This document shows positions 9,389-19,731 of a stretch of 64,000 bases of DNA, piece after piece. The DNA comes from Phymatolithon calcareum (Eukaryota > Rhodophyta > Florideophyceae > Hapalidiales): positions 992,001-1,056,000 of the forward strand of contig OZ345368.1 in assembly GCA_977006965.1 (NCBI GenBank). Reading direction: 5' to 3'. A model generated the notes under the pieces. It saw nothing but the letters and a program-made list of their open reading frames with translations, had not been told where the DNA came from and did not search any database. How positions within the stretch are numbered: the first letter of the stretch is position 1; each line of letters begins with the position of its first letter. Made by a program: the position numbers and the translations under genes.

Positions 9389-9856
9389 ATGCGCTCTCCG
9401 ACGTCATCGTCCCCGCCACCACCACAAGGAGAGTGCCCTCCTCCAAGCTCAAAGGGTCACTACCCTCCACCTCATTCCTCGGCTTACCCCTCTGAACATC
9501 CATCAACGATATATCCTGCGCAGCAATCGGCAGCCTATTTCAAGCCGCAGCCCCCGATATACAGCCCTCCCCTAGCCGGCTTACAGCCGCCGCTGCCAAT
9601 GCAGCCTTTCACAATTGCTGCAGTAAGAGAAGAAGTAGAAGGCAGGGGTTTTCGCTGTCGGGGTAATGCCGTTTTGATTGGTTTCATATGTGGCCTTCTT
9701 TTGAATTTTTTGGCATTTATCCCTCTGTGCTTCAAGCGCTTCCTGTCAACAGATGAGCTCAAGAAGTACGTAATTGGCGTCTTTATCGCAATTGTATCCT
9801 GGATCATTTTTATTGTTTTGTATTATGTCGCCGAAGTCAAGTATTGGACGGCTTAG
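9389..9856 (+). CDS. proline-rich protein with two C-terminal membrane segments
   Basis: From ATG 9389 the frame encodes about 155 residues. Residues 1-70 are rich in Pro, Ser and Tyr (SSPPPPQGECPPP, SAYPSEHPSTIYP), like cytoplasmic tails that recruit WW/SH3-type partners. Two hydrophobic helices follow (about 95-118, AVLIGFICGLLLNFLAFIPL; about 130-150, VIGVFIAIVSWIIFIVLYYV), separated by a short loop with basic residues. The frame is open upstream to 9134, so a 5' exon or an earlier start is possible, but no upstream in-frame ATG is seen. It is single copy in the window and not TE-like. The family was not identified. Confidence 0.6.
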   Translation: MRSPTSSSPPPPQGECPPPSSKGHYPPPHSSAYPSEHPSTIYPAQQSAAYFKPQPPIYSPPLAGLQPPLPMQPFTIAAVREEVEGRGFRCRGNAVLIGFICGLLLNFLAFIPLCFKRFLSTDELKKYVIGVFIAIVSWIIFIVLYYVAEVKYWTA

Positions 9857-10417
9857 GTTCGCGAATTAAGTTGTGCTTTAGAGAGAGCTAAAGGGTCTGG
9901 TCCTTTCCGTTTGTAGTAGATGTCTTAGACGATCATTCTAGCTTACCGGACTCACACACTGATCAACGATTTTTATCAATACTCATAGTTATTGTACCGC
10001 AAATTCGACAGTCGTCGTCAAAGTACCTAACAACTGTTAATTAAATGAGTGGAATTTTTTAAGCAACTGATTACAGTAGTTGCCAATAAGTTGGTCAAAA
10101 AAAACAACGGAATTTCCCAACTTTATCTTTAGGAAACTATTCGAACGTATGATAATCTGTACATAATTTTACAGGTATTGCCTAAACCAGTTGACAAATT
10201 CTCAGTTTCTGCAAGAGCTACGATTAGGCGGCTTGAAAAACTCCTTTGAGTACGTCCGCAATTAATAGTTCATAATTAGGCGGCCTTGAAATCTACGTTG
10301 TCAGCCTCGTAGAGCATAAATGGGAAGCGAGTTAATGGCGCTACTTTGGCACAAGCCATTCCACCTTCCTCAACCAAAAAGCGGACAAAACTTTATACTG
10401 TGCAAGAAACTGTGCTC
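9857..10417. other. intergenic spacer between the two host-type genes
   Basis: AT-rich; no ORF, TE or clear TATA box was recognised. An out-of-frame ATG at 10335 precedes the zinc-finger gene and would give a short upstream ORF. The promoter of the zinc-finger gene must lie here. Confidence 0.4.
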
Positions 10418-11665
10418 ATGAATCCAAATAATTCAACCCAGGGTGAACTCGACAATCTGCTATTTGAATACGATCGAGAACCATTTCATGATCCTCTAAG
10501 CGGAGATGGAATTGACACTCTATTCAACATGGCCGTTGATGCTCCGAGTTCAAATGAAAGAGAGTCGTTTCCGAATGATCTGAGCCTCGACTTGACCGAA
10601 ACTGCCAAACATTCTGCCGTCAAAAACCGAATAAGTTCTGATCAAGGCCCCTCGTCAAAGAGTCCTCGCATTGAACAAAGCAATTTATCAAATGAATTTT
10701 TGACAGGATTGGGTGAGGACATCGACTTTGCCGGAGAACTGAGCTTCATTGTACCTAGCGCCATCGTTCAGAAAACGAATTCAAATGAATCCATCAGTGC
10801 TGGAGAGAAAGCAGCCACACAGGCACAAGACTTTTATGGCATCAGTCAAGAAGAACAGACTGACTATCCCTCCAACAGCACTGGAGCAGCTTCATCAAGG
10901 AGTCGCGTGCGTGTTTCGTGCACAGTACTGAATTGCGATAGGGTTTTCTGGGAAAAGTCCAAGATGATGAGGCATCGACGATCGCACCACGGCTTCAAGT
11001 TCAGTTGCACTCGGGGCAGCTGCAATGAAGAATTCGAATCTCATGAGGGCTACAGAATGCACTGGAGACAGCAACACGAATGTAACGCAGGGATCATTTG
11101 TGGCATTGACGATTGCCTCTTTTCTTCCTCGACTAGGCGGAGATTGCAAACGCACCAAGACGCCAAGCATTCAAAGAATTTCAAGTGTAGGTTCTTGCAA
11201 TGCAGCAGAACTCTTGAATCAGAAGCATCTCGGGTACTGCATGTTGCATCAGAGCATGGAGTCCTCTCTGAGTCCCACTGTCACTTCTGCGGAGCAAGAT
11301 TTATAAGTGCTAACGGTGCCAAGACCCACATCGGTATAGTTCACGGCAATATAGAACTCAATACGGAAGGCAGGAAGTTCAAATGTACGTTCACAAGATG
11401 CAATGCTCAATTTGACTCAGAAATCTTGCTGTACGACCATGTCGGATCTGAGCACATCGGTATTGTTCACGAGCCAGAACTCAACACGGAAAGGAAGTTC
11501 AAATGTCTGTTTGTAGGATGCAACGACCAATTTGATTCAGATTCCTTGCGGTACCGGCATGTCGCGTCTGAACACAGAAACATGCCCGAGTATTATTGCC
11601 CGTTTTGTGCACGAAGGTTCGTCGATGCGCATGGCGCGAAGATTCATGCTTCGAAAATGCACTAG
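10418..11665 (+). CDS. C2H2 zinc-finger protein with eight fingers
   Basis: This is an intact 415-residue ORF without introns. The first in-frame ATG (10418) is used; the frame is open 24 codons further up but without an ATG. Residues about 1-165 are acidic and Ser/Asn-rich (GELDNLLFEYD, DLSLDLTET), resembling an activation region. Eight C2H2 fingers follow from about residue 170 to the end. Most have the CX4CX12HX3-5H spacing (FKCTFTRCNAQF...HVGSEH) and two (fingers 5 and 8) have CX2C (SHCHFCGARF, YYCPFCARRF). Fingers 4-5 and 7-8 are near repeats, so the array grew by internal duplication. It is probably a sequence-specific DNA- or RNA-binding nuclear protein of TFIIIA-like layout; its target is unknown. 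It is the clearest non-TE gene in the window. Confidence 0.85.
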   Translation: MNPNNSTQGELDNLLFEYDREPFHDPLSGDGIDTLFNMAVDAPSSNERESFPNDLSLDLTETAKHSAVKNRISSDQGPSSKSPRIEQSNLSNEFLTGLGEDIDFAGELSFIVPSAIVQKTNSNESISAGEKAATQAQDFYGISQEEQTDYPSNSTGAASSRSRVRVSCTVLNCDRVFWEKSKMMRHRRSHHGFKFSCTRGSCNEEFESHEGYRMHWRQQHECNAGIICGIDDCLFSSSTRRRLQTHQDAKHSKNFKCRFLQCSRTLESEASRVLHVASEHGVLSESHCHFCGARFISANGAKTHIGIVHGNIELNTEGRKFKCTFTRCNAQFDSEILLYDHVGSEHIGIVHEPELNTERKFKCLFVGCNDQFDSDSLRYRHVASEHRNMPEYYCPFCARRFVDAHGAKIHASKMH

Positions 11666-12020
11666 CTAGGAGGAGATGAAGCTCTTCATCTCTGTACAGT
11701 GGAGAAATGTCAGTTGTTAGAATCTATATTAAAATTGTTTCATTGAGACCTGAGCCGCCTTTTTCAAGTAACCAAAATTTTCTATCGGGCATACCTGAGT
11801 GGTATCTCCTCCTCGACTTCTGTAATGTTACTCACCGATCCTGTAAGAGCGATCCGGCTTGCAGACAAAACCCCCAAAGGATCAATTTTCTCTATCTGTG
11901 GCACAAGGCTGGAAGCCACGCGTAGACTCCCGGCTGGACGTGGCGCAATTTAACTCACAATTGTGCTTGTGCTGACTCCAAAAAAACTTGATTTCAGTTC
12001 GTATAGAATCTATGAACCCA
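11666..12020. other. spacer downstream of the zinc-finger gene
   Basis: No gene or TE recognised. It ends at the target-site duplication of the LINE beginning at 12032. Confidence 0.4.
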
Positions 12021-12108
12021 GGGGCCCTTATGGGGATATTTGATGATTTTATTTTTGAGAGCTCCCAAAGCCTCACCTTGGAGTAACGGGGCAGCTGTTG
12101 CATAATCT

Positions 12109-15100
12109 CTACGCTATAGTCATCTGGCTGCTCAAAACGTTCTTGATTCGTAATTCTCTCCCAACAAGAGCTCCGGTAAGTCTCTTGCACTCAAACTCAA
12201 TTTCTGTACTCATCTTCGATGACGCTAGAGTACGTTGTAAGGCGACTAGTTCGACCACCGCGGTAATCCCACAGTACGCACCCAACACTGATTTCCTCCA
12301 AAGGGGTGCTCGGTTGAATGTCAACCTTAGGCACCTTAAACGTGTTGTTCTTTCTCCTATGTAAAGGATCCCTGGTAGCTTGCCTTCAATAGGAATCTTC
12401 ATTGACCTGCCTTCTTCTTCCTTTTCCCATACCTTAATTGTTTCTTCTCTCCTCGTCTTCTTCGTGACAGATCCCTCCTGGGATTTCTGAAGGGCTTGTC
12501 GCAAGTCTTCATACATCTTGAGATATTCAATATCCTTCATTGCTTCCTTTACGTCCTCATCTCTTCCAACGTACTCTTCTGTTTCTTCAAGGCGCTTTTT
12601 GTGCCTTACCAGGCTTAATGCAAACCTTTCTGCTTGATGACGTCTCCTCATCTTTGGTGGTCCCAGTCGGCACAGAACTCGCATTCGGTCCCGGCGGTGT
12701 TCGGCATACTTTCCGAAAACATTTTTGTAGAACAAGCCCTCTGCCGACTCGATTGCCGAGAGCAATCGATTTGTCATTGGAGTAACGTGTAACGCATACT
12801 CCCATTTCGGGATAATTAGCGACTTAAAGATCCTGATGCATGTCTCCGGTTTGAATCCTCGAACATTCACTCCAAGCTCCCGCAGCTTATGTATGCATCC
12901 TGCAGCATTTCGAACTCTTGCTATGGCCGTGTCATCCGTAACACCCTTGTTATTCATGCTTACCCCAAGATACGAGAGTCTCCAGGCTTGATATAGTTCT
13001 CGTCCTGCCAAGTAAAACGTGTGCTTCTGAAGTCCTTTGTACTTAAGAACTTCGCTTTTTCCTGGTTTTGTGTTCCATTTCATGCCATTTTCGCTTGCCC
13101 AACTGGTCGCTATATCAAGAAGTTTCTGCATTCCTCGTCCTGTCTTCGCTTGAAGCTGGACATCATCTGCGAACAATTGCACAGGACTTTCTGAAACGTT
13201 CCTGTCTGTCTTGGAGACGGCTTCTGCGAATGCGTCCATGAATATATTGTATAGGCATGGACTAAGCGGGGAACCTTGAGGTACTCCTCGGTCGATGATA
13301 CACCACGTTTCTGTCTCGTCTCCAGCTGATGTGACCCACGATGGTTTTAACAGGTACGCAACCATCCTTGCTATCTCTTGGGGAAGTTTCTCCTTCAGCC
13401 TCTTCATGAGGATATCCCTGGGCACACTATCGTATGCTGCGGATAGGTCAAGAACTGCCATGAACGGATGGCCCTTTTTCATTGAACTTTTTGCCCGGAG
13501 TATAGCGAGATAAGTGCTTCTGTCTTTCCGAAAACCCAGCTGAACCTTATTGAAGCGATAGTTCTCGCGTATGTATGCATCTAGAGCTGAGTCGATGATT
13601 TTCCTGGCTTGACTTAAAAGAGATATGGGCCTGTAGTTTGCTGCTACATGAGCTGGGCCTTTCTTGTATAAGGGAATCAGAGTTGCTTGGCGCCATGCCC
13701 GAGGAAGACATTTGAGTCTCCCGCATGTTTCCCATAATGCTAGCATTATTTCGAGCCCCGCTTCTTTGTTCGCGTGCAACATTTCGACCGCAATTCCGTC
13801 TGGACCTACCGCCTTCCCCTTCGGTGCTCTGTTGAATGCTCTTGCGATGTGCCGCTTCATTGCCCTATTGAGTGCAAACGTACGCAACGGCATATTCCAG
13901 TCTTCTTCCGCCTTACAAACACTTGAGATGTATGCTGAGAATTTGCTTGGGTGCACAGGAGCCCCGAGAGCTTTGTTTGTTCCTTTCCTCCGTGCTTTTG
14001 ATTTCATGATCTTGCTTGTGGTGTTCGCCGCCTCGCTCGGCCCCATTTTCTCAACCTCATGAAGATATCTTTCAAATTGGTCGCATTTGGCTTTTCTCAC
14101 CTTCTTCTTTAACAGCATTTTCACCTCTCGGAGGGCTTCTTTGTCACTTTCGAGGCCTGTTCTCCTGTAAGTCTTATAATGCCGGGTTCGTTTCTTGGCC
14201 AGATTGTCGAGCTCCTTGTTCCAAAAACTTTTAAATCTCGGGGGCCTCGGCTTAGACGATGTCCACGGCTCCTTCAGCTTTTTCAGAAAAAGTTCATACC
14301 AGTTGTTCAACTCCCGTTTGTCAGTACAAGTATGCAGCTGCTCTATCATGCCCGGTACCCATTTCGACATTTCTTCTCTGGCCTTCGTTGTTCTTGTCAG
14401 GCTTCGCCTGGCAGTTTTTGAGATAACCTTCTTTCTTCGCTGGGTTATAATCCTGTAGTTCAGTACCCTCATTGCTACAGGAATGTGTTCTGTGACACCC
14501 TCCCACATGCCGTTTAACAGTTCGGGTACCTCTCCTTCTAAGGACTTCGTCATGAAGATATCGATGTTGCTCTTGCCATGGTTGGATACAAATGTTGGTC
14601 TTGTTGTCGTCCTTATTCTCCAGTTGAATTTTGCGGCCCACGAAACAATCTTGTTCCCTCTCCAGTTTCCTGTGCGGTCCCAGTGCCTATGTCTTGCGTT
14701 AAGGTCACCCATGATTATCGCCTTCCCCCTGCAATGACGGTGGATGAATTCCAAGCACTTGTCGTACTCCTCTCGACTCGCAAGAGGAGATATGTATGCA
14801 ACCGACACTGCAATGTCCATCACATTTGCAACCACGACCTGGAATGCTTTTGTAGCCATCTTACCCAGCACTTTGGTTGGAGTACCAGCCTTAGTAATTA
14901 AAGCTACACCTCCTCGTGGTCGTTCTCGAGGGCCCTGCGGACGGGTAGAACAAATTTGGTCGAAATTCACCCTGATCGCTGTGTCTTCTTTTTGAAAAGT
15001 CTCCGTGAGACCAAGGACTTGCACATGGTGTTTTGCCATGATTTGGTCAACCATTTTGGGCGTCTCTGCTGATCCGCCCACGTTAAAAGTGGAGAGAAGG

Positions 15101-15904
15101 GTTTGACCGGACCGAACGGACCGCAAACGAAAAAAGACAAGTTTCCGGCGCGGGCGCGGGCGCCCGCGCCGGCGCAAGTGGCCGCAGCGACAAAGCTGCA
15201 CAAAGCGCTCCTTCCGACGGTAATCCCGCCGGAAATGGCGGACGCGATCGTGAACGCGCACGCCAGGGACTCGGCGAATCGAGAACTTGCCACACTTGAA
15301 ATGCCAGACCCAAGCCCGCCGTCGCAAGATTTCGAGAAAATCTTGCGAATTTAAGCGGATTTGATACAGGCCGGCTATCATACCGGTCCGGCCCGTTCAC
15401 CTGTGCGTCACAGATAGGAACCAAGAGCTCAGTCAGGAATTTTTCCCCGCTACAGTGCAGGGTTTTTTTTTGAACTGGCAAGAGCTGTGATCCGGCCTCC
15501 CCGTGGGAGAAGACTATCACCTTCTGGTAGTATGGTAGTACATGGATTCCGCCCTGAGTGGTGTGCCGCAACGCTCAAGGAAGCTGGGAGAGAAGACAGA
15601 AGAAGATGAAAGAAGGCAGCGAGATGACTAGCTACCGTGAGCGTCCTAAATGGTTTCCAACCCGGGGCATCCCTTTGAAGGACGGCGATTGAAGATTGGC
15701 TATGTAGCGATATAGATGTTAAGCTTCCCCAAGGTCTGCACATTGTGCAGCTTGGGCAGCTGTTGTGACATCAAGTACCACTCGTATCTGTTAAGTCTAC
15801 TGGAGCCGTAAGGATGTGGAGTTGTTTACCAGCTCTGATAAATCCCGCAATAAAAGAAAGAAAGAAAGAAAAGTGGAGAATATTATTCTGTTTCCCAGGA
15901 TCAT
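12109..15904 (-). pseudogene. LINE ORF2: APE endonuclease and reverse transcriptase (interrupted)
   Basis: The element's replication enzyme: it nicks target DNA and primes reverse transcription. Endonuclease motifs are in order FNVGG, LTET, GDLNARH, SNIDIFMT and TEHIPV. RT motifs are LIPLYKKGPAHVAANYRPIS, QLGFRKDRST, VLDLSAAYDSV, RGVPQGSPLSPCLYNIFMDA, LFADDVQL (catalytic FADD) and LSYLGV. There is no RNase H domain. ORF2 begins with ATG at 15904 overlapping the ORF1 stop (ATGA). The insertion 15096-15868 plus one target duplication (784 bases together) separates codon ~10 from the rest. Excluding those 784 bases leaves the same frame, as worked out from the coordinates. The ATG at 15381 that appears to open a longer ORF lies inside the insertion and is not the native start. 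Confidence 0.9.
15096..15868 (+). mobile_element. 5'-truncated LINE 3' end (family LT1) inside LINE ORF2
   Basis: Perfect direct repeats AAAAGTGGAGA at 15085-15095 and 15869-15879 flank a plus-oriented segment ending GCAATAAAAG(AAAG)n. Its last 200 bp match the LT1 tails at 470-626 and 55889-56090. Its upstream part is GC-rich and open on the plus strand from 15103 to 15354 (83 codons, Pro/Ala-rich), perhaps the 3' end of its source element's ORF. No domain was recognised. Confidence 0.85.
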
Positions 15905-16756
15905 GATTCCACACTTTCTTCAGCGTCCACGTGCGATGCTGGTATGGGGTTCGAATTATTAGTGGCTCTGAGCTTGGGGTCGTGCTCTTCTGTTTCGCAA
16001 TCTTTGGGTGTCGATTCGCTCGTTGTACTCCCTTCAGGGGTCATGTCATCTTCCCTGTTTTTGGTGCGCGGGCTTAAGGTCTTTGGGGCTTGATTTTGCC
16101 CTTCAGTGTTGTTACCAGTTGCAATAATGTCGCTACCCGCCTCAAGTTCGGAGCTCTTCGATTTTTGCACTTCTGTGGGGTTTGTCGAAAATTCTGCGCT
16201 TTCATTGCATGCTGACATACTTCTCACTTCGCTTTCAAATTGCTTGTCGACGCCCGCTTGTGTCTCTGCACGCGCTTTTCTCTCGAATGCTTCTATTTCT
16301 TCTTCTGCCTTCTTCTGGTTTTCTCTGTACCAGTTTCTTGTTTGGAAATCAGCCGTGTATCCTGCGCATTTCTTCATCCTCTTTCTTATAGCCCATAGAT
16401 TCTTGAGTATACGATCATCCCCTGAAACCAGTTTCTTCTTCGACACCGAGTCCTTGAAGAGATTGTACTCTTTGTCTAGCCTTAGGCCCGCTGCCTTCAT
16501 TGTCGCTATGACTCTGTCACAGTAGTATTTGCTGGACAGTATTTCTAGCCTGAATTTTCCGATGAACGATAGTCCCTGAACTGCCCTTGAAGGAAGCATT
16601 TGGGTCATCTCATTGTACAGTTCGACTTCGTCCATTCTTTCCAGTCCTGTGAAGTAGAGTGGAACTACCTCACTGGACCGGGTGTTCCGTATATTTCCCC
16701 TAATTGCTCTTGAGAACTTGATTACTCGCGAACTGATATGGCTCCCGAAGTGCGCC
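15901..16756 (-). CDS. LINE ORF1 protein, N-terminally truncated
   Basis: The minus frame is open from the element boundary at 16756 to TGA at 15901-15903. The first in-frame ATG is at 16635 (244 residues), but sequence upstream (VVPLYFTGLERMDEVELYNE) belongs to the same domain, so the native start lies outside the copy. The block GLSFIGKFRLEILSSKYYCD then RVIATMKAAGL resembles the ORF1 nucleic-acid-binding domain of algal and fungal LINEs. A basic coiled coil (about 100-150 of the 244) and an acidic Ser/Thr/Glu-rich tail follow. It probably binds LINE RNA. The stop overlaps the ORF2 start, suggesting termination-reinitiation. Confidence 0.65.
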
Positions 16757-16767
16757 GGAGCCCTTAT

Positions 16768-17296
16768 GACCCAGGCCAGGTGACAGTGCGAAGGTAGGAC
16801 AGAAGCGGATGATTTACCTGATCATGAAATGGTGCTCCCGACTCTCTGGGGGGAGCTACGGGACCTTTTATACCGTAAACCAACCATAAAGCAGACTACA
16901 GAAATATGTCATGAGGAGGTAAGCAAGGACCCAGAAGCAGCGATCATTTTTTAAAGTAGTATTTATTAAACGCTCTCAGTAACACTCTGAAGACGGTGAA
17001 GGAGTTTTTTTCAGCCGCTACAGACTTTTAGCTTAGTGTAACATTCATATATGATCCTTCCAGAAGCTCTATGTTGTGGCCTTGCTGCAAAAAACCACTT
17101 CAGGGTGTGGGAAAGCTTGGAGTCCAGTTTTCGCGCATCGGCAGTTCGAGCTCGCAATTCTTACCCTTGGGTTTTCTATTCCATATCATCGTAAAATACA
17201 ATGGTAAAGAAGAGTAGCTGGTCAAGTGCTTCTTCGGTCATCTTGGTATCTTCTTCGGTCAGCTAGTATCTGGACAAATGATTTCCAACTCTGTCC
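16768..17296 (-). repeat. spacer containing a decayed LINE tail (16955-17115)
   Basis: 16955-17115 resembles the insertion at 3110-3290 (TTTATTAAACGCTCTCAGTA, CTGCAAAAAACC landmarks) in the same orientation, without a readable target duplication. The rest holds no recognised gene. Confidence 0.4.
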
Positions 17297-17760
17297 ATGA
17301 GCTTTGGTTCGTTTTCGCCAAATTTTTCTAGTAGGAGTGTAGTGGTCTATGGAGGAATCTCCCAAACGTCCACTTCACTGCCAATTGACGTTGTTGTACT
17401 CTCGGAAGCCTTAAGATCGATGGAATTGATCCGAGGATATCACACGGTATTTTTCTCTTTCTGTTTGTCTCCAACAATTCTCCTTCATCCTTGAAGAGAA
17501 ATGCTTTCAGCGAGCTCGCTGAAATTCCGTGCTTTAGATACTCTAACGCATTCTCGAACTGTCCATGCCAGAGCATTGCTGCCATGTCCCGACATACCCA
17601 GTGCAATTTATACAATTCTCTTGAGTCCCTTGGGACGGCCACTAGGCTCTCTTTCTTGCCTTGGCTCTCTCGAGCATTCTAAGCGCTAAAACCATTGTCC
17701 TGTCTTCAGCTGCTTGGATAGAAGTGGTCATTGGGCTTGCCAAGTATTGTGGGCTGCAGT
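17297..17760 (-). pseudogene. LINE family 2 ORF2 C-terminal fragment
   Basis: The minus strand reads MVLALRMLERAKARKRA, a stop, then VPRDSRELYKLHWVCRDMAA, ending HRPLHSY. It is colinear with the fragment at 1-480 (LVLALKMLERARSKKRSLLA then VSRDISAMRQ). It is the extreme C-terminus of a second LINE family, disabled by a frameshift near 17640. Confidence 0.6.
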
Positions 17761-17858
17761 TGAATCTGAGGCCGTTCAAGTTGGGGCAATTAGTATGAGA
17801 ATTTGGAAGCAACTTGAAGAAGTGGATAGTGATGACGAGAGGGCTTCGAGTTGACTGA

Positions 17859-19069
17859 GGCCCAGTCTATACCGCAACAAATTTGTTCATGTTCATGTTG
17901 GCTTATCATAGGATTTTTATCATAGCAACAAATTTGCTGCGGCGGTCTATACCGAAACCGGCACTTTGTTCGCCAAACGTGTTCACCATTCCCGCCCTTT
18001 TCGATAAGCAGAAAGCTTGATGAGGGATTTTGTCGTACTGTGGTAATACCACAACCGATGACATTTCGTTCACACCGAAAACCAATCCTCTGAAAGGGCA
18101 TCATCCGTTCCTAAGGCTCTCCTTTCTCCGAAGGACCACTCCTGCTGCAGGAAAAGAGTTTGGGCTTCCGTCCAATCTCTTTGTTTGGTCATTAGTGCCT
18201 GATCATCGAAGGCTGAGCAAGTTGCGTTCTCGTTGGTTTTGGCTATCGAACCTTTGATCGCCTGGGAGCACTCAAGACTTATGGAGCCTTCTCAAAGCGG
18301 TGTTCCTCCTGTCGGTAGTTCCGAAAGTACTGAGAGTACAGCTACATCCGCGAGAGTTAGTGCACTTGCAACACTCTTGCCGGGCCCAACATTCAACACG
18401 GTAGCGAGGGCGGGCTCCAATCTACAAAATGCATCTCTTGCAGGCGTGCAAGTTGCAGACATAGTGCAGTCGGCCTCTCCGACAGGGCGGAACGAAAGTC
18501 AAGCAGGGGCCTCTCTATCTACTTCGCTTGACCGGCGATCACTTCTTGCAGTGCGACCGCTGCTGCTTCGTATCTTTGATGATGAACGAATTCGAGCATT
18601 GCTGCGCGTAACAGAGGAGCGCGAAGCTTCTTCTGAGAGAATGATCGATGCAGCAACAGTTACGAATGCACATGCGGCCTTAGCCGTCTTAGATATAGCC
18701 CCTCGAAGGCCGACATTGGCGACCACTGTTGCCTTCGACGAAACGTTGATGTCGGTAGCAGTGCAGTGTCCCGTGCTGTAGTGTATTAGTTTTTGCTGAA
18801 TCGTCGGAGGGGGTTCGATAGGGCTATTCCCGCGGAAAGTGGTCATCTGGAGCCAATGACCGATCGAGAGTATGAAAAAACCAACAAACACACAAAGTTA
18901 ACCTCTTTCCCGGAAAAAAAAGGTTGTCGAATTTGTTCGCTCGGCGGATGTCGGCATGTTGGATGCAAGCATTTCTACGCTGTGCTGTAGCCAATGGCAT
19001 TCGCAGATTCAATTTCGCTATGATAAAAAAAACTCCAACATGAACATTTGTTGCGGTATAGACTGGGCC
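17859..19069. mobile_element. DNA transposon of unknown family with TIRs
   Basis: Inverted termini GGCCCAGTCTATACCGCAAC extend, with a small gap, to CATGTTGG and then TATCATA at both ends. The trinucleotide TGA flanks both ends (17856-17858 and 19070-19072). A second copy of the GCGGTCTATACCG word lies subterminally on the left. The length is 1211 bp. It encloses one ORF without recognisable domains, so it is either a nonautonomous element or a small undescribed one. Confidence 0.65.
18281..18781 (+). CDS. hypothetical protein inside the TIR element
   Basis: ATG 18281 opens 166 codons. The first half is low-complexity Ser/Thr/Ala-rich (SSESTESTATSARVS). The second half is predicted helical (LLLRIFDDERIRALLRVTEE, MIDAATVTNAHAALAVLDIA). 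No transposase signature or metal-binding triad is visible. It lies wholly between the inverted termini, so it is likely carried by the element. Not recognised; could be chance coding, though the length and start context favour a real ORF. Confidence 0.4.
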   Translation: MEPSQSGVPPVGSSESTESTATSARVSALATLLPGPTFNTVARAGSNLQNASLAGVQVADIVQSASPTGRNESQAGASLSTSLDRRSLLAVRPLLLRIFDDERIRALLRVTEEREASSERMIDAATVTNAHAALAVLDIAPRRPTLATTVAFDETLMSVAVQCPVL

Positions 19070-19072
19070 TGA

Positions 19073-19731
19073 AATATCGTCCGTACATGCGAAGCTCCAG
19101 CAAATAGTCGAGCAACGGATATGTCTTCATTGCAACGCCAACTGGAGGAACTGTTGCCTCGCACAGCTTGCGCAATAAACAATCTGTGAATCTCAAGACT
19201 CTGCAGCCTGATTATCGAGTTGTTACGGCAAGCAAAGAAATTTCTCGATCCGTCGTAAGTGGACAAGAGCTGACATTAAGCTAACGCAATAGTAGACCAA
19301 AAGAGGACAAAAAAGCCCGTTTCTATTCTGGTAGTCCTCCATAGACATTTCGGTATCGGCACAAGTGCATGAAGATAACATGATGCGCTAGTCGGTCCCC
19401 CAATCTGCGGTCAGCAGCGTTTTAATGACATAAGTACTCTCCATACTATAGTTTCAATTTGAAAAATAATAGCTTCTAGGATGTTTCAGTCCGGCATGTC
19501 GCTGAAGAAGCCCAGACGAGCACGAACTATGTCTGTCTCATCTACGAATGTAAGATGCCCCAGAAATTGTAAAGCGCAGAATGCGAAGGACACTGCATCA
19601 GAGACGAAGTGTTCTGAATCTGCCGCACCTTGCCTATTTCCCGGTTTACGCCTTCGCATTCCATTTTCTTCTTCTTGACTCCTTGCATGGACTGACAGTT
19701 TCGAACGCACTGAAAGGGAATGATGTACGTG
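19073..19731. other. spacer without recognised gene
   Basis: Only short ORFs in overlapping frames; no repeat in common with the rest of the window was noticed. Confidence 0.35.

Larger units (their letters stand above)
12032..16756 (-). mobile_element. APE-type LINE, two ORFs, 5'-truncated, itself interrupted
   Basis: Direct repeats GG[G/A]GCCCTTAT at 12021-12031 and 16757-16767 (one mismatch in 11) flank the element. The left repeat abuts exactly the 3' end defined by the independent copy at 61772. The element contains ORF1 (15901-16756, lacking its N-terminus), ORF2 (12109-15904) and a short 3' UTR ending ...AATAAAATCATCAAATATCCCC. A 773-bp LINE tail in the opposite orientation sits at codon ~10 of ORF2. 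Nothing else disrupts ORF2, so the copy is young. Confidence 0.85.

Noticed and set aside
15083-15571. 162-codon minus-strand ORF and the ATG at 15381 as the LINE ORF2 start
   Set aside because: Both lie within a plus-oriented LINE insertion bounded by 11-bp duplications; the native ORF2 start is at 15904.
18499-18891. 130-codon minus ORF in the TIR element
   Set aside because: Antisense to the better-supported plus ORF at 18281-18781; no motif.
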